60,000 nt of DNA from Nematostella vectensis (lineage: Eukaryota > Cnidaria > Anthozoa > Actiniaria > Edwardsiidae): assembly GCF_932526225.1 (NCBI RefSeq), contig NC_064042.1, positions 3,643,001-3,703,000 of the forward strand. The letters run 5' to 3'. The notes under the pieces were generated by a model. The model saw only the letters and a program-made list of their open reading frames with translations, was not told the origin of the DNA and did no database searches. Within the stretch, counting starts at the first letter, position 1, and the number at the start of each line of letters is the position of its first letter. A program made the translations under genes and the position numbers. Of this stretch, positions 37,401 through 46,484 are shown in pieces.

Positions 37401-38632
37401 GCCGTTATCAAGGTAATGAGAGTCCTTGTACGTACTTTTCTATTTATTTTACAGTGGGACATGCGCTACAGGGGCACCTTGACGGTTATGTGCAGAAATT
37501 TATAAACGAATTAAAACCAAGTGCATGCAAGAAACGTACAAAAAACGTATAAAAAGTACGACAAGCGACGCGCGGGCAACTGCGTCACTTGGCTTTCTCT
37601 AAGGAATGCCATGACTACATGAGAGGGGATTGGCACATGGTTTACATCTACTCTTTTTTAGATCCTGTGGATAGCTTAAGAATGGTAACAGTAGGCGCGC
37701 GCTTTGTTGTATTGGCCTGGAATCAACCGCAGCACCCCAATGGAACCAAGATTGGAATAAAGGTAATCACCAAAATCACTTATGTACGATAACCACCCAA
37801 ATCACTTCACTAATGGATAAGATTGGAATATTGGTAACCACCAAAATCACTTATGTACGATAACCACCCAAATCACTTCACTAATGGAAGCCCATTAGAA
37901 ACAAGATTCGAATATTGGTAACCACCAAAATCACTTATATACGATAACCACCCAGATCACTTCACTAATGGAACCCCAATAGAACCAAGATTGGAATATT
38001 GGTAAACACCAAAATCACTTATGTACGATAACCACCCAAATCATTTCACTAATGGAACCCCAATAGAACCACGATTGGAATATTGGTAACCACCAAAATC
38101 ACTTATGTACGATAACCACCCAAATCAATTCACTAAGGAACCCCAATAGAACCACGATTGGAATATTGGTAAACACCAAAATCACTTATGTACGATAACC
38201 ACCCAAATCACTTCACTAATGGAACCCCAATAGAACCAGGATTGGAATAACGGTAACCACACAAAACACTTCATTAATTGAGAGCCAGCTTACTCGTAGA
38301 CCCATCACCGAGCATCTTTCTTTTATCCATTTTTTTTTCAAATATTGCATACCAGACTTCATTCTTGGCTGTCATGAGCTTTTCTTACAAAGTACTTATT
38401 TTCAAACATTAACAACAAGAAAATGAATGGCTTGATATAAAAGGTATTTATATACAGGGCTACCACTTGTACAAGTACACATACAGTGATAGAAAGCTCG
38501 TCAACACCACAGACCTGCACCAGATTACCGTATCAGGGCTACACCCAGGCACCGCTTACAGGTTCTCTGTGGCAGCTTACAATGAGATCGGCGAAGGACC
38601 GGCTGCATACATTGCCATCACTACTAATGGAG
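10404..38632 (+). CDS. SORL1: SORLA/SORL1-like sorting receptor (VPS10P-YWTD-EGF-LDLA-FN3), 3' end missing
   Basis: Thirty-eight exons join without a frame break into 1783 codons plus one base, in the exact domain order known for SORLA. That order is signal peptide, propeptide, VPS10P, 10CC region, five-bladed-type YWTD module, EGF-like module, ten LDL-receptor class A repeats and FN3 domains. Exon coordinates are given in the module entries that follow. Family role: type I membrane receptor shuttling cargo between TGN, endosome and cell surface. Vertebrate SORLA has about 2214 residues with 11 LDL-A and 6 FN3. Here the window shows 10 LDL-A and 3 FN3, then no further FN3, membrane segment or cytoplasmic tail on this strand up to 60 kb. 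The start ATG at 10404 (aacATGg) begins a clear signal peptide; an in-frame ATG at 10311 would put 31 non-hydrophobic residues before it. Confidence 0.92.
12320..13135 (+). repeat. Dispersed repeat, long copy with nested insertion
   Basis: Both flanks (12320-12393 and 13048-13130) match 7930-8110 in reverse complement; the middle is the TTAA element. The outer ends and the class of the host repeat are not resolved. Confidence 0.65.
12394..13043. mobile_element. 650-bp TTAA-flanked TIR element nested in an older repeat
   Basis: Begins GGTAATTCCCTTGAA and ends with the imperfect inverse (TTCAAGAGAAATACC). It is flanked by TTAA on both sides (12390-12393 and 13044-13047). A second copy of the host repeat at 7930-8110 has a single TTAA at this point. 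TTAA duplication is typical of piggyBac and Kolobok superfamilies; the GG terminus does not decide between them. No transposase ORF is present. Confidence 0.75.
13972..14231. mobile_element. About 260-bp MITE with GGACTAGTGCT termini
   Basis: The left end ataggactagtgctaaaaga is inverted at the right end (...tctcttagcacgagtcccct). Further subterminal matches exist (ccgggtggcaaattc against gtttgtcacccgaac). The flanking TA/ATTATA resembles a short target duplication, but its length is ambiguous. It lies in a SORL1 intron. Confidence 0.65.
14312..14878 (-). mobile_element. hAT-like MITE, copy 2
   Basis: Same CAGGGCTTCTGGAATTACG terminus and inverse terminus (AATTCCAGAAGCCCTG) as the copy at 2525-3080, with the interior inverted. 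It is packed with aattacgcg-type motifs. Flanks share only CTTTGA, so the target duplication has decayed. Confidence 0.82.
15796..16337 (-). mobile_element. hAT-like MITE, copy 3
   Basis: Terminus CAGTGCTTCTGGAATTACGC (one change from the other copies) and inverse AATTCCAGAAGCCCTG. The interior matches copy 2 in the same orientation. No clean target duplication is seen. Confidence 0.8.
17375..17424 (-). mobile_element. Solo end of the hAT-like MITE
   Basis: About 50 bp ending ccacgtaattccagaagccc tg matches only the right end of the family. It is a truncated relic in a SORL1 intron. Confidence 0.6.
18484..19372 (+). repeat. 48-49-bp intronic minisatellite, about 18 copies
   Basis: Unit: gaggaatgcttgtctggtca then caggacatgagaccgctttt then agcaggg(g). 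It begins some 14 bp after the exon 12 donor. Copies differ by a few substitutions and by one-base changes in the G run. Because most units are close to 48 bp (16 codons), several frames on both strands stay open for 90-150 codons. These are not genes. Confidence 0.92.
20650..21030 (+). repeat. Duplicated intron end and acceptor of SORL1 exon 14
   Basis: Two diverged copies of about 205 bp. Each contains ggttttgg(a/g)..ataaaatgttatt, then gtcagctaacg(a/t)tagatgg, then a cataaccag|ggtc acceptor. The second runs into exon 14 at 21027; the first gives a decoy acceptor at about 20816 followed by ggtctctgaaaat. Confidence 0.75.
22495..22610 (+). repeat. Microsatellites (GAAAAA-type, then AC-rich)
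   Basis: Simple sequence of aaaaag/gaaaaa units, followed by repeated gatcacacat and an (ac)n run, inside a SORL1 intron. Confidence 0.9.
22990..23225 (+). repeat. Tandem partial copies of SORL1 exon 17 end plus donor
   Basis: The real junction reads TCCTTCCTTAATGGGTCAG|GTAGGCG. About 80 bp downstream the same exon bases and donor recur (ccgtccttccttaatgggtc aggtaggcg), with the trailing acattaaatgggctaatt. A third partial copy follows (acattaaatgggctaatttt to acatacagcggtttatc). Confidence 0.88.
23740..25706 (+). repeat. About 29-copy 65-68-bp array derived from the SORL1 exon 19 acceptor
   Basis: The unit contains gatacatgtactcgatgata ctgt followed by catgttcttactcgtgggtc and tctgctttacttcttgctgt gtt. 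The upstream copies are homogenised. The last ten or so before the exon are more divergent and read tgtag|atacatgtactggac, the same as the true exon 19 boundary (cgtag|ATACATGTACTGGAC). At least four of these keep an intact AG acceptor. Confidence 0.92.
26285..26480 (+). repeat. Two-copy tandem duplication in the SORL1 intron before exon 20
   Basis: About 120-bp units share gggacttatttgaag, ggctctatttaatattttg and a gtgctta/gcgctta stretch. The exon itself is not included. Confidence 0.7.
27276..27436. mobile_element. Short MITE with CAGTGCCGTAGC termini
   Basis: The left end cagtgccgtagcagg is inverted at the right end (ccttgctacggccctg), 161 bp apart, with a poly-G run inside. CAG termini resemble hAT elements; no target duplication could be matched. 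Confidence 0.55.
27615..27765 (+). repeat. About 52-bp tandem repeat, three copies
   Basis: Units share gttgtgttaccggttgcgtg followed by a(c)aaagcct/aaagaattt. They lie just before SORL1 exon 22. Confidence 0.6.
28335..28915 (+). repeat. 28-bp intronic minisatellite, about 20 copies
   Basis: Consensus gattgtgggatgataagggt gtggcgat, starting right after LDL-A exon 23. It produces long spurious ORFs on the minus strand. Confidence 0.9.
28916..29700 (+). repeat. TGA/GATAATGACATGATAATGA-rich array
   Basis: Irregular units of about 28-45 bp built on gatgacgatgttgataatga and catgataatgatgatg, contiguous with the 28-bp array. Minus-strand ORFs of up to 278 codons here are made of repetitive His/Ser/Ile and are artefacts. 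Confidence 0.9.
30074..30150. repeat. Short foldback (GTTTCAGCG...CGCTGAAAC)
   Basis: ggtttcagcggtat is inverted in ggctatcgctgaaaccc some 65 bp away, near a cacgcaggctagc motif that also ends other foldbacks in this window. Confidence 0.5.
31091..31145 (+). pseudogene. Decayed duplicate of the 3' part of LDL-A exon 26
   Basis: gaccgggacatagactgcgg cgataggtcagacgaacgga actgtttttgaagtaa repeats the end of exon 26 (30940-30993) at about 90% identity. Asn is changed to a TAG codon and the GT donor is lost (gaagtaa). Confidence 0.8.
32467..33582. other. SORL1 intron between LDL-A 8 and 9, unclassified
   Basis: Contains small internal repeats of gcgaccagcttgcgacctgc at about 32495-32540 and AT-rich unique sequence. 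No gene or bounded transposon is supported. Confidence 0.45.
33895..34200 (+). repeat. About 47-50-bp intronic minisatellite, six copies
   Basis: Units share (cattctca)gtggaccgtaaacgcaa and gcaagcaccgcgcgagtaat ttgcc; the last three copies form a homogenised subset. Confidence 0.85.
35055..35595 (+). repeat. 22-bp array of CACGTG-containing units, about 24 copies
   Basis: Consensus ataatactgaaccacgtgat gt. About two thirds of the units keep the E-box CACGTGA; others have catgtga or cgtgtga. Sits just after the exon 32 donor. Confidence 0.92.
37205..37405 (+). repeat. Tandem copies of the SORL1 exon 36 donor region
   Basis: The real junction CCTATAATAT|gtgagtacaccgtgc is echoed by tataagatgcgaaaagaccg at about 37266, tataagatgtgagtaaac at about 37325 and tataagatgtgagtagaccg at about 37345. 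The latter two have intact gtgagt. Confidence 0.75.
37725..38280 (+). repeat. About 85-bp array derived from the SORL1 exon 37 end and donor
   Basis: The exon end is CACCCCAATGGAACCAAGAT TGGAATAAAG|gtaatcacc. Some six downstream units read aaccccaatagaaccaagat tggaatattg|gtaa(c/a)cacc followed by aaaatcacttatgtacgata and accacccaaatcacttcact aatgg. Confidence 0.9.
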
Positions 38633-38799
38633 GTAATTCGCAAATCCTTGCATCTAGTCCATCCTCGGGAACCCGGTGGTATTTTCCTCTAGCGTCTCAC
38701 TCGCGAGAACAATGACCCCTGGGGAACAGTAGGGAACGATTTTGGTCAAGAAATTCAAGGAGTTCAAAAATCCGGATCAGTTCACCGTCCTGGGCCATC

Positions 38800-39095
38800 G
38801 TGAACGATTCCAAAAATCCTTCACGATTTCGAAATCGTTCACGATTTTCAAAATCCTTCACGATTTTGGAAATCCTTAACGATTTCAAAATCGTTCACGA
38901 TTTTAAAAATCCTTCACGATTTTTAAAATCCTTCACGATTTTGAAAATCCTTCACGATTTTTGAAATCGTTCACGATTTTAAAAATCCTTCACGATTTTT
39001 AAAATCCTTCACGATTTTGAAAATCCTTCACGATTTTTGAAATCGTTCACGATTTTGAAAGTCCTCCACGATTTTGTAAATCCTTCACGATTGAA
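38800..39095 (+). repeat. About 19-20-bp array of cacgattttgaaaatcctt
   Basis: Roughly 15 imperfect copies of ttcacgattttgaaaatcc with a second phase (gaaatcgttcacgattt). It follows SORL1 exon 38. Confidence 0.9.
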
Positions 39096-40195
39096 AAAGG
39101 GGAAAAAAAGAAGAAAATGTTGAATTTATGATTTATGATCGCGTGAAACTTCAAATAATACGCTTTTCTATACGATGCCTATGACTACGCAACCCCTCTC
39201 TGCCAATCCTGGGAACGTGCCTGCTATTAATCCCGTTTAGACATCGGCGATCTCTTTTCGCCCTCCCACACACGAAATGAAAAATAAATAGGAGTTTGAG
39301 TAAAAAGAGGGACCATAAATATGTGTAAGAACAGAACGCTATAAGTTCTTTAACAGATGCCTCAGTCTTAAATTTTGTAAAAACGTAATCAGTACAATAG
39401 ATTATTAATAATGTTGTGCGCGGGTTTGTTTATCAATACTTCTACACAAAAGTACTTCACAATTTATTGAAAAAAGGAGAGATGTTGCTTTTCGTAGTAT
39501 TTTACTAAGACTGTGAACATAAGGTCGGGATCCGAAACAATTACGTGCGAGCTCCATTTTTATTTCCATAACATCGCGAGAAGAAGAACTAATCTAAAAA
39601 CACCGTAAATCACATTAGCGTACAGTATCCAATAAGCTACACGCACCCCATAAAATAGAAGGCCCAAAGAAAAAGGCTGTCACACTAACACTGTTTTATT
39701 ATCAAATAAGTATACATAATAAAATAATCTTTAAAAATCAGATCCTTATTATGACGTATTGTCTCGTGATTGAGGTCTGCCTTCCGAGGCAATCGAGAGA
39801 GTCGACGAGGTCCTTTCTTCGGCTCTGAGATCTGAAAAAGACAAATTTCGAAAAGGCCGGTCACCATCCACAATTAATGGTGGATAGTGACCGGACTGAA
39901 CAGTGCCAATATTTGCATTTAGAGTTTCAGTGAATATATTTCCATAAAGCATTAACACGTTTTCTCAAATATCATCTATAACCTTGAACACTGATCACAC
40001 TAAGTCACAGGGGGCTGTACTAACGTGTCAAAAAAACACACTTGTTCAACTGGAATGACACCGCCTAAATCGACCAGTCCTAAAAGCAACACTGAATGAT
40101 AGGTGCTTCTTAGTTGCTTAGCGGACATCTACACCCCTATGTTACGTGCCCGAACTGACCACAGGCCTTTGCCATTGGCTGCACAGCGGTATATG
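39096..40195. other. Unassigned sequence downstream of the last visible SORL1 exon
   Basis: No FN3, membrane or tail exon is recognisable. It contains a hairpin at 39858-39895 (CCGGTCACCATCCAC against GTGGATAGTGACCGG) and a possible minus-strand 3' exon at 39749-39831. Confidence 0.45.
39749..39831 (-). CDS. Possible 3'-terminal exon of an unidentified minus-strand gene
   Basis: Reading leftward, a tract ttgtctttttcag precedes 27 codons that end DNTS and a TAA stop. An AATAAA signal lies about 50 bp further (39695-39700). The peptide is Ser/Arg-rich (residues LRAEERTSSTLSIASEGRP) and unrecognised. No matching upstream exon was found, so it may be a chance arrangement. Confidence 0.2.
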
Positions 40196-40205
40196 CAGCA
40201 GGCTC

Positions 40206-40885
40206 GACATGACGGAAAAACATGACGTGACGCTTCAAATAAGCCCATTTCACATCGAGTAAGGCGGAGAATTTCTCTGAGTACTTAGTAACTTATAGCA
40301 AACAAAATATGAAGTGCGACTTTTTTTTAAATTGATGCGACTTTTTGTAGTGTCATTGAAATTTGAGCTTTTCGTCCCTGAACTGATGCACAGGGAAAAA
40401 TTATCTTAAAAAGCCAAAATCTGCTTATGTGCACTTCGGCCTCACGTCATTTGTGTTTTGAAAATCAGTTCGTAGAACAAGGAACCTATAGCCGCCAGTG
40501 CTGAAAAACGCAAGACTAGTTCCAGTACCGCGCGGTTAAACCATCCTTTTTGTTTTGAAATGGCAGCTTTTTACCTGCGAACTGTCACATTTTGGCGAAT
40601 ACTAAGAAAACTATACCAAACCTAAGGCTATAATTTTCTTTATGACTTCCTCATTATCAAAAAAATCTGTCATCTTTTGAACAGTATGGTTTTAATGCTG
40701 TACAGTTAGTCAAATCAGCGACAACCTTTCGTACCTTTTCTCGAATGTTTTAACACTACGATTGTGCTTGTTTTCGCCAGAGCACGCGCATACGTTATTC
40801 AGCACTGTTCCTATATCCATTGTAAGTAATCGTGTCTTCTCTCTTTATCTGGAATTGCCCGTGTTCCAGGTTTTTCCGTCATGTC
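40206..40885 (-). mobile_element. TIR transposon GACATGACGGAAAAAC, copy A with a nested insertion
   Basis: Begins gacatgacggaaaaac and ends gtttttccgtcatgtc, flanked by a perfect 9-bp target duplication AGCAGGCTC (40197-40205 and 40886-40894). Apart from the insertion at 40494-40809 it aligns throughout with the reverse complement of 59183-59553. A 9-bp duplication fits Mutator-like or Merlin elements (superfamily not decided). No ORF. Confidence 0.88.
40494..40809. mobile_element. 316-bp TIR element nested in copy A
   Basis: Termini ccagtgctgaa and ttcagcactg are inverted repeats. The flanks CCTATAGCC (40485-40493) and CCTATATCC (40810-40818) form a 9-bp duplication with one mismatch. The copy at 59183-59553 has the uninterrupted sequence (ggaacctatagccattg in reverse complement), which is the empty site. 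Confidence 0.82.
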
Positions 40886-41271
40886 AGCAGGCTCAAACTA
40901 ATACAACTTTTCACAAGAGTTTGCATCTGATCGCAACTAAGCAGCTGAGTCCGAAGTGAAAATGATAGGTAAGCAATTCAAGTTTCATTCATTCATGCAT
41001 TTGGATGATTTTTCGTACCAGGAAAGCAAACTGAAATCACAATTCAATTCCTTTTTTGCATACAAACAAACAAACGTTGTTTCGCAGCTAGACTATCAAG
41101 CAGTCTCCCTGGAGCTCGATAGCCTTTGCCTGGAATCTTTTAGTAGAGTTCCCAGATAAGCTTATTACATATCTTGAACACATGTTTTCACTTTTTTGTC
41201 TTTGTGATAATGGCGCCCAAGATTTCTTGCTCGAAGTCATTGCAAGCAAAGTCAGTGGGAAAACTTAACAT

Positions 41272-44200
41272 GTGTGAGACAGCCAGCAGGACTATGGTAG
41301 AAATTAACTTGCATCTATAGAAAATTTGAACTAAAACCAAAGCCCTGTCCAGATATAGGCGAATCCTATATAAGGAGTCCAGCGTCTGAGACAGCCAGCA
41401 GGACTATGGTAGAAATTAACTTGCATCTATAGAAAATTTGAACTAAAACCAAAGCCCTGTCCAGATATAGGCTAATCCTATATAAGGAGTCCAGCGTCTG
41501 AGACAGCCAGCAGGACTATGGCAAAAATTAACCGGCATAAATAGGAAATTTGGACTAAAACCAAAGCCCTGTCCAGATATAGGCTAATCCTATATAAGGA
41601 GTCCAGCGTCTGAGACAGCCAGCAGGACTATGGCAAAAATTAACCGGCCCCAATAGGAAATTTGGACTAAAACCAAAGCCCTGTCCAGATATAGGCTAAT
41701 CCTATATAAGGAGTCCAGCGTCTGAGACAGCCAGCAGGACTATGGCAAAAATTAACCGGCATCAATAGAAAATTTGAACTAAAACCAAAGCCCTGTCCAG
41801 ATATAGGCTAATCCTATATAAGGAGTCCAGCGTCTGAGACAGCCAGCAGGACTATGGCAAAAATTAACCGGCCCCAATAGGAAATTTGGACTAAAACCAA
41901 AGCCCTGTCCAGATATAGGCTAATCCTATATAAGGAGTCCAGCGTCTGAGACAGCCAGCAGGACTATGGCAAAAATTAAAAAAATAGAAAATTTGAACTA
42001 AAACCAAAGCCCTGTCCAGATATAGGCTAATCCTATATAAGGAGTCCAGCGTCTGAGACAGCCAGCAGGACTATGGCAAAAATTAACCGGCATCAATAGG
42101 AAATTTGGACTAAAACCAAAGCCCTGTCCAGATATAGGCTAATCCTATATAAGGAGTCCAGCGTCTGAGACAGCCAGCAGGACTATGGCAAAAATTAACC
42201 GGCATCAATAGGAAATTTGGACTAAAACCAAAGCCCTGTCCAGATATAGGCTAATCCTATATAAGGAGTCCAGCGTCTGAGACAGCCAGCAGGACTATGG
42301 CAAAAATTAACCGGCATCAATAGGAAATTTGGACTAAAACCAAAGCCCTGTCCAGATATAGGCTAATCCTATATAAGGAGTCCAGCGTCTGAGACAGCCA
42401 GCAGGACTATGGCAAAAATTAACCGGCCCCAATAGGGAATTTGGACTAAAACCAAAGCCCTGTCCAGATATAGGCTAATCCTATATAAGGAGTCCAGCGT
42501 CTGAGACAGCCAGCAGGACTATGGCAAAAATCAAAAAAATAGAAAATTTGAACTAAAACCAAAGCCCTGTCCAGATATAGGCTTATCCTATATAAGGAGT
42601 CCAGCGTCTGAGACAGCCAGCAGGACTATGGCAAAAATTAACCGGCCCCAATAGGAAATTTGGACTAAAACCAAAGCCCTGTCCAGATATAGGCTAATCC
42701 TATATAAGGAGTCCAGCGTCTGAGACAGCCAGCAGGACTATGGCAAAAATTAAAAAAATAGAAAATTTGAACTAAAACCAAAGCCCTGTCCAGATATAGG
42801 CTAATCCTATATAAGGAGTCCAGCGTCTGAGACAGCCAGCAGGACTATGGCAAAAATTAAAAAAATAGAAAATTTGAACTAAAACCAAAGCCCTGTCCAG
42901 ATATAGGCTAATCCTATATAAGGAGTCCAGCGTCTGAGACAGCCAGCAGGACTATGGCAAAAATTAACCGGCATCAATAGGAAATTTGGACTAAAACCAA
43001 AGCCCTGTCCAGATATAGGCTAATCCTATATAAGGAGTCCAGCGTCTGAGACAGCCAGCAGGACTATGGCAAAAATTAACCGGCCCCAATAGGAAATTTG
43101 GACTAAAACCAAAGCCCTGTCCAGATATAGGCTAATCCTATATAAGGAGTCCAGCGTCTGAGACAGCCAGCAGGACTATGGCAAAAATTAACCGGCATCA
43201 ATAGAAAATTTGAACTAAAACCAAAGCCCTGTCCAGATATAGGCTAATCCTATATAAGGAGTCCAGCGTCTGAGACAGCCAGCAGGACTATGGCAAAAAT
43301 TAACCGGCCCCAATAGGAAATTTGGACTAAAACCAAAGCCCTGTCCAGATATAGGCTAATCCTATATAAGGAGTCCAGCGTCTGAGACAGCCAGCAGGAC
43401 TATGGCAAAAATTAAAAAAATAGAAAATTTGAACTAAAACCAAAGCCCTGTCCAGATATAGGCTAATCCTATATAAGGAGTCCAGCGTCTGAGACAGCCA
43501 GCAGGACTATGGCAAAAATTAACCGGCATCAATAGGAAATTTGGACTAAAACCAAAGCCCTGTCCAGATATAGGCTAATCCTATATAAGGAGTCCAGCGT
43601 CTGAGACAGCCAGCAGGACTATGGCAAAAATTAACCGGCCCCAATAGGAAATTTGGACTAAAACCAAAGCCCTGTCCAGATATAGGCTAATCCTATATAA
43701 GGAGTCCAGCGTCTGAGACAGCCAGCAGGACTATGGCAAAAATTAACCGGCATCAATAGAAAATTTGAACTAAAACCAAAGCCCTGTCCAGATATAGGCT
43801 AATCCTATATAAGGAGTCCAGCGTCTGAGACAGCCAGCAGGACTATGGCAAAAATTAACCGGCCCCAATAGGAAATTTGGACTAAAACCAAAGCCCTGTC
43901 CAGATATAGGCTAATCCTATATAAGGAGTCCAGCGTCTGAGACAGCCAGCAGGACTATGGCAAAAATTAAAAAAATAGAAAATTTGAACTAAAACCAAAG
44001 CCCTGTCCAGATATAGGCTAATCCTATATAAGGAGTCCAGCGTCTGAGACAGCCAGCAGGACTATGGCAAAAATTAACCGGCATCAATAGGAAATTTGGA
44101 CTAAAACCAAAGCCCTGTCCAGATATAGGCTAATCCTATATAAGGAGTCCAGCGTCTGAGACAGCCAGCAGGACTATGGCAAAAATTAACCGGCCCCAAT

Positions 44201-46282
44201 AGGAAATTTGGACTAAAACCAAAGCCCTGTCCAGATATAGGCTAATCCTATATAAGGAGTCCAGCGTCTGAGACAGCCAGCAGGACTATGGCAAAAATCA
44301 AAAAAATAGAAAATTTGAACTAAAACCAAAGCCCTGTCCAGATATAGGCTTATCCTATATAAGGAGTCCAGCGTCTGAGACAGCCAGCAGGACTATGGCA
44401 AAAATTAACCGGCCCCAATAGGAAATTTGGACTAAAACCAAAGCCCTGTCCAGATATAGGCTAATCCTATATAAGGAGTCCAGCGTCTGAGACAGCCAGC
44501 AGGACTATGGCAAAAATTAAAAAAATAGAAAATTTGAACTAAAACCAAAGCCCTGTCCAGATATAGGCTAATCCTATATAAGGAGTCCAGCGTCTGAGAC
44601 AGCCAGCAGGACTATGGCAAAAATTAAAAAAATAGAAAATTTGAACTAAAACCAAAGCCCTGTCCAGATATAGGCTAATCCTATATAAGGAGTCCAGCGT
44701 CTGAGACAGCCAGCAGGACTATGGCAAAAATTAACCGGCATCAATAGGAAATTTGGACTAAAACCAAAGCCCTGTCCAGATATAGGCTAATCCTATATAA
44801 GGAGTCCAGCGTCTGAGACAGCCAGCAGGACTATGGCAAAAATTAACCGGCATCAATAGGAAATTTGGACTAAAACCAAAGCCCTGTCCAGATATAGGCT
44901 AATCCTATATAAGGAGTCCAGCATCTGAGACAGCCAGCAGGACTATGGCAAAAATTAAATGGCCCCAATAGGAAATTTGGACTAAAACCAAAGCCCTGTC
45001 CAGATATAGGCTAATCCTATATAAGGAGTCCAGCGTCTGAGACAGCCAGCAGGACTATGGCAAAAATCAAAAAAATAGAAAATTTGAACTAAAACCAAAG
45101 CCCTGTCCAGATATAGGCTTATCCTATATAAGGAGTCCAGCGTCTGAGACAGCCAGCAGGACTATGGCAAAAATTAACCGGCCCCAATAGGAAATTTGGA
45201 CTAAAACCAAAGCCCTGTCTAGATATAGGCTAATCCTATATAAGGAGTCCAGCGTCTGAGACAGCCAGCAGGACTATGGCAAAAATTAACCGGCCCCAAT
45301 AGGAAATTTGGACTAAAACCAAAGCCCTGTCCAGATATAGGCTAATCCTATATAAGGAGTCCAGCGTCTGAGACAGCCAGCAGGACTATGGCAAAAATTA
45401 ACCGGCATCAATAGGAAATTTGGACTAAAACCAAAGCCCTGTCTAGATATAGGCTAATCCTATATAAGGAGTCCAGCGTCTGAGACAGCCAGCAGGACTA
45501 TGGCAAAAATTAACCGGCCCCAATAGGAAATTTGGACTAAAACCAAAGCCCTGTCCAGATATAGGCTAATCCTATATAAGGAGTCCAGCGTCTGAGACAG
45601 CCAGCAGGACTATGGCAAAAATTAACCGGCATCAATAGAAAATTTGAACTAAAACCAAAGCCCTGTCCAGATATAGGCTAATCCTATATAAGGAGTCCAG
45701 CGTCTGAGACAGCCAGCAGGACTATGGCAAAAATTAACCGGCATCAATAGGAAAATTGGACTAAAACCAAAGCCCTGTCCAGATATAGGCTAATCCTATA
45801 TAAGGAGTCCAGCGTCTGAGACAGCCAGCAGGACTATGGCAAAAATTAACCGGCATCAATAGGAAATTTGGACTAAAACCAAAGCCCTGTCCAGATATAG
45901 GATAATCCTATATAAGGAGTCCAGCGTCTGAGACAGCCAGCAGGACTATGGCAAAAATTAACCGGCATAAATAGGAAATTTGGACTAAAACCAAAGCCCT
46001 GTCCAGATATAGGCTAATCCTATATAAGGAGTCCAGCGTCTGAGACAGCCAGCAGGACTATGGCAAAAATTAACCGGCATAAATAGGAAATTTGGACTAA
46101 AACCAAAGCCCTGTCCAGATATAGGCTAATCCTATATAAGGAGTCCAGCGTCTGAGACAGCCAGCAGGACTATGGCAAAAATTAACCGGCATCAATAGGA
46201 AATTTGGACTAAAACCAAAGCCCTGTCCAGGTATAGGCTAATCCTATATAAAGAACCCAGCATCTGAGACAGCCAGCAGGAC
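41272..46282 (+). repeat. 112-bp tandem satellite, about 45 copies, with higher-order structure
   Basis: The unit runs gtctgagacagccagcagga ... ccaaagccctgtccagatat aggctaatcctatataagga gtccagc. At least four variants differ in the segment after ctatggcaaaaatta: ccggcatcaatagg, ccggccccaatagg, catcaatagaaaatttg, and a 107-bp form with aaaaaaatag. The order A-B-D-B-C occurs twice in a row (about 42.95-44.04 kb). The order A-B-C'-B-C-C-A recurs about 1.77 kb apart. Each unit holds the inverted repeat ATATAGG-CTAAT-CCTATAT and a TATATAAGG stretch. There are no ORFs. The first two units and the last one are divergent, as at array edges. Confidence 0.96.
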
Positions 46283-46484
46283 TGTCCTGTTCAGATCGCT
46301 TTGAAATAATTTGATGTTCATGTATTTTCATTTTTGTCCTATATTTTCTATTGTGAAAAAAACTCAATAGCTTTGGTTCAATAGCTTTGGTACAAGTGCA
46401 ACTAAAATGATGATGAGGTCTTGAGTATCTAACTAAACTACTCATTTATAATTACTGATCTACTGCCAATTTTGGTGTCAACTA

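Larger units (their letters stand above)
34901..38632 (+). other. SORL1: SORL1 exons 32-38: three FN3 domains
   Basis: Exons: 34901-35027, 36006-36190, 36497-36600, 36743-36850, 37124-37211, 37662-37762, 38458-38632. FN3 hallmarks: Trp of strand B ([26 protein letters not shown]) and the Leu/Tyr pair of strands E-F ([46 protein letters not shown]). Exon 38 ends in phase 1 with a gtaatt donor, so at least one more coding exon is expected. Reading through the donor would stop at about 38715. Confidence 0.9.

Noticed and set aside
40762-40959. Plus-strand 65-codon ORF
   Set aside because: It spans the right end of the nested transposon, copy A and unique flank, so it cannot be a conserved gene.
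41272-46282. CRISPR-like regular array
   Set aside because: The whole 112-bp unit is repeated without unique spacers, in a eukaryotic intron-bearing context; it is a satellite.
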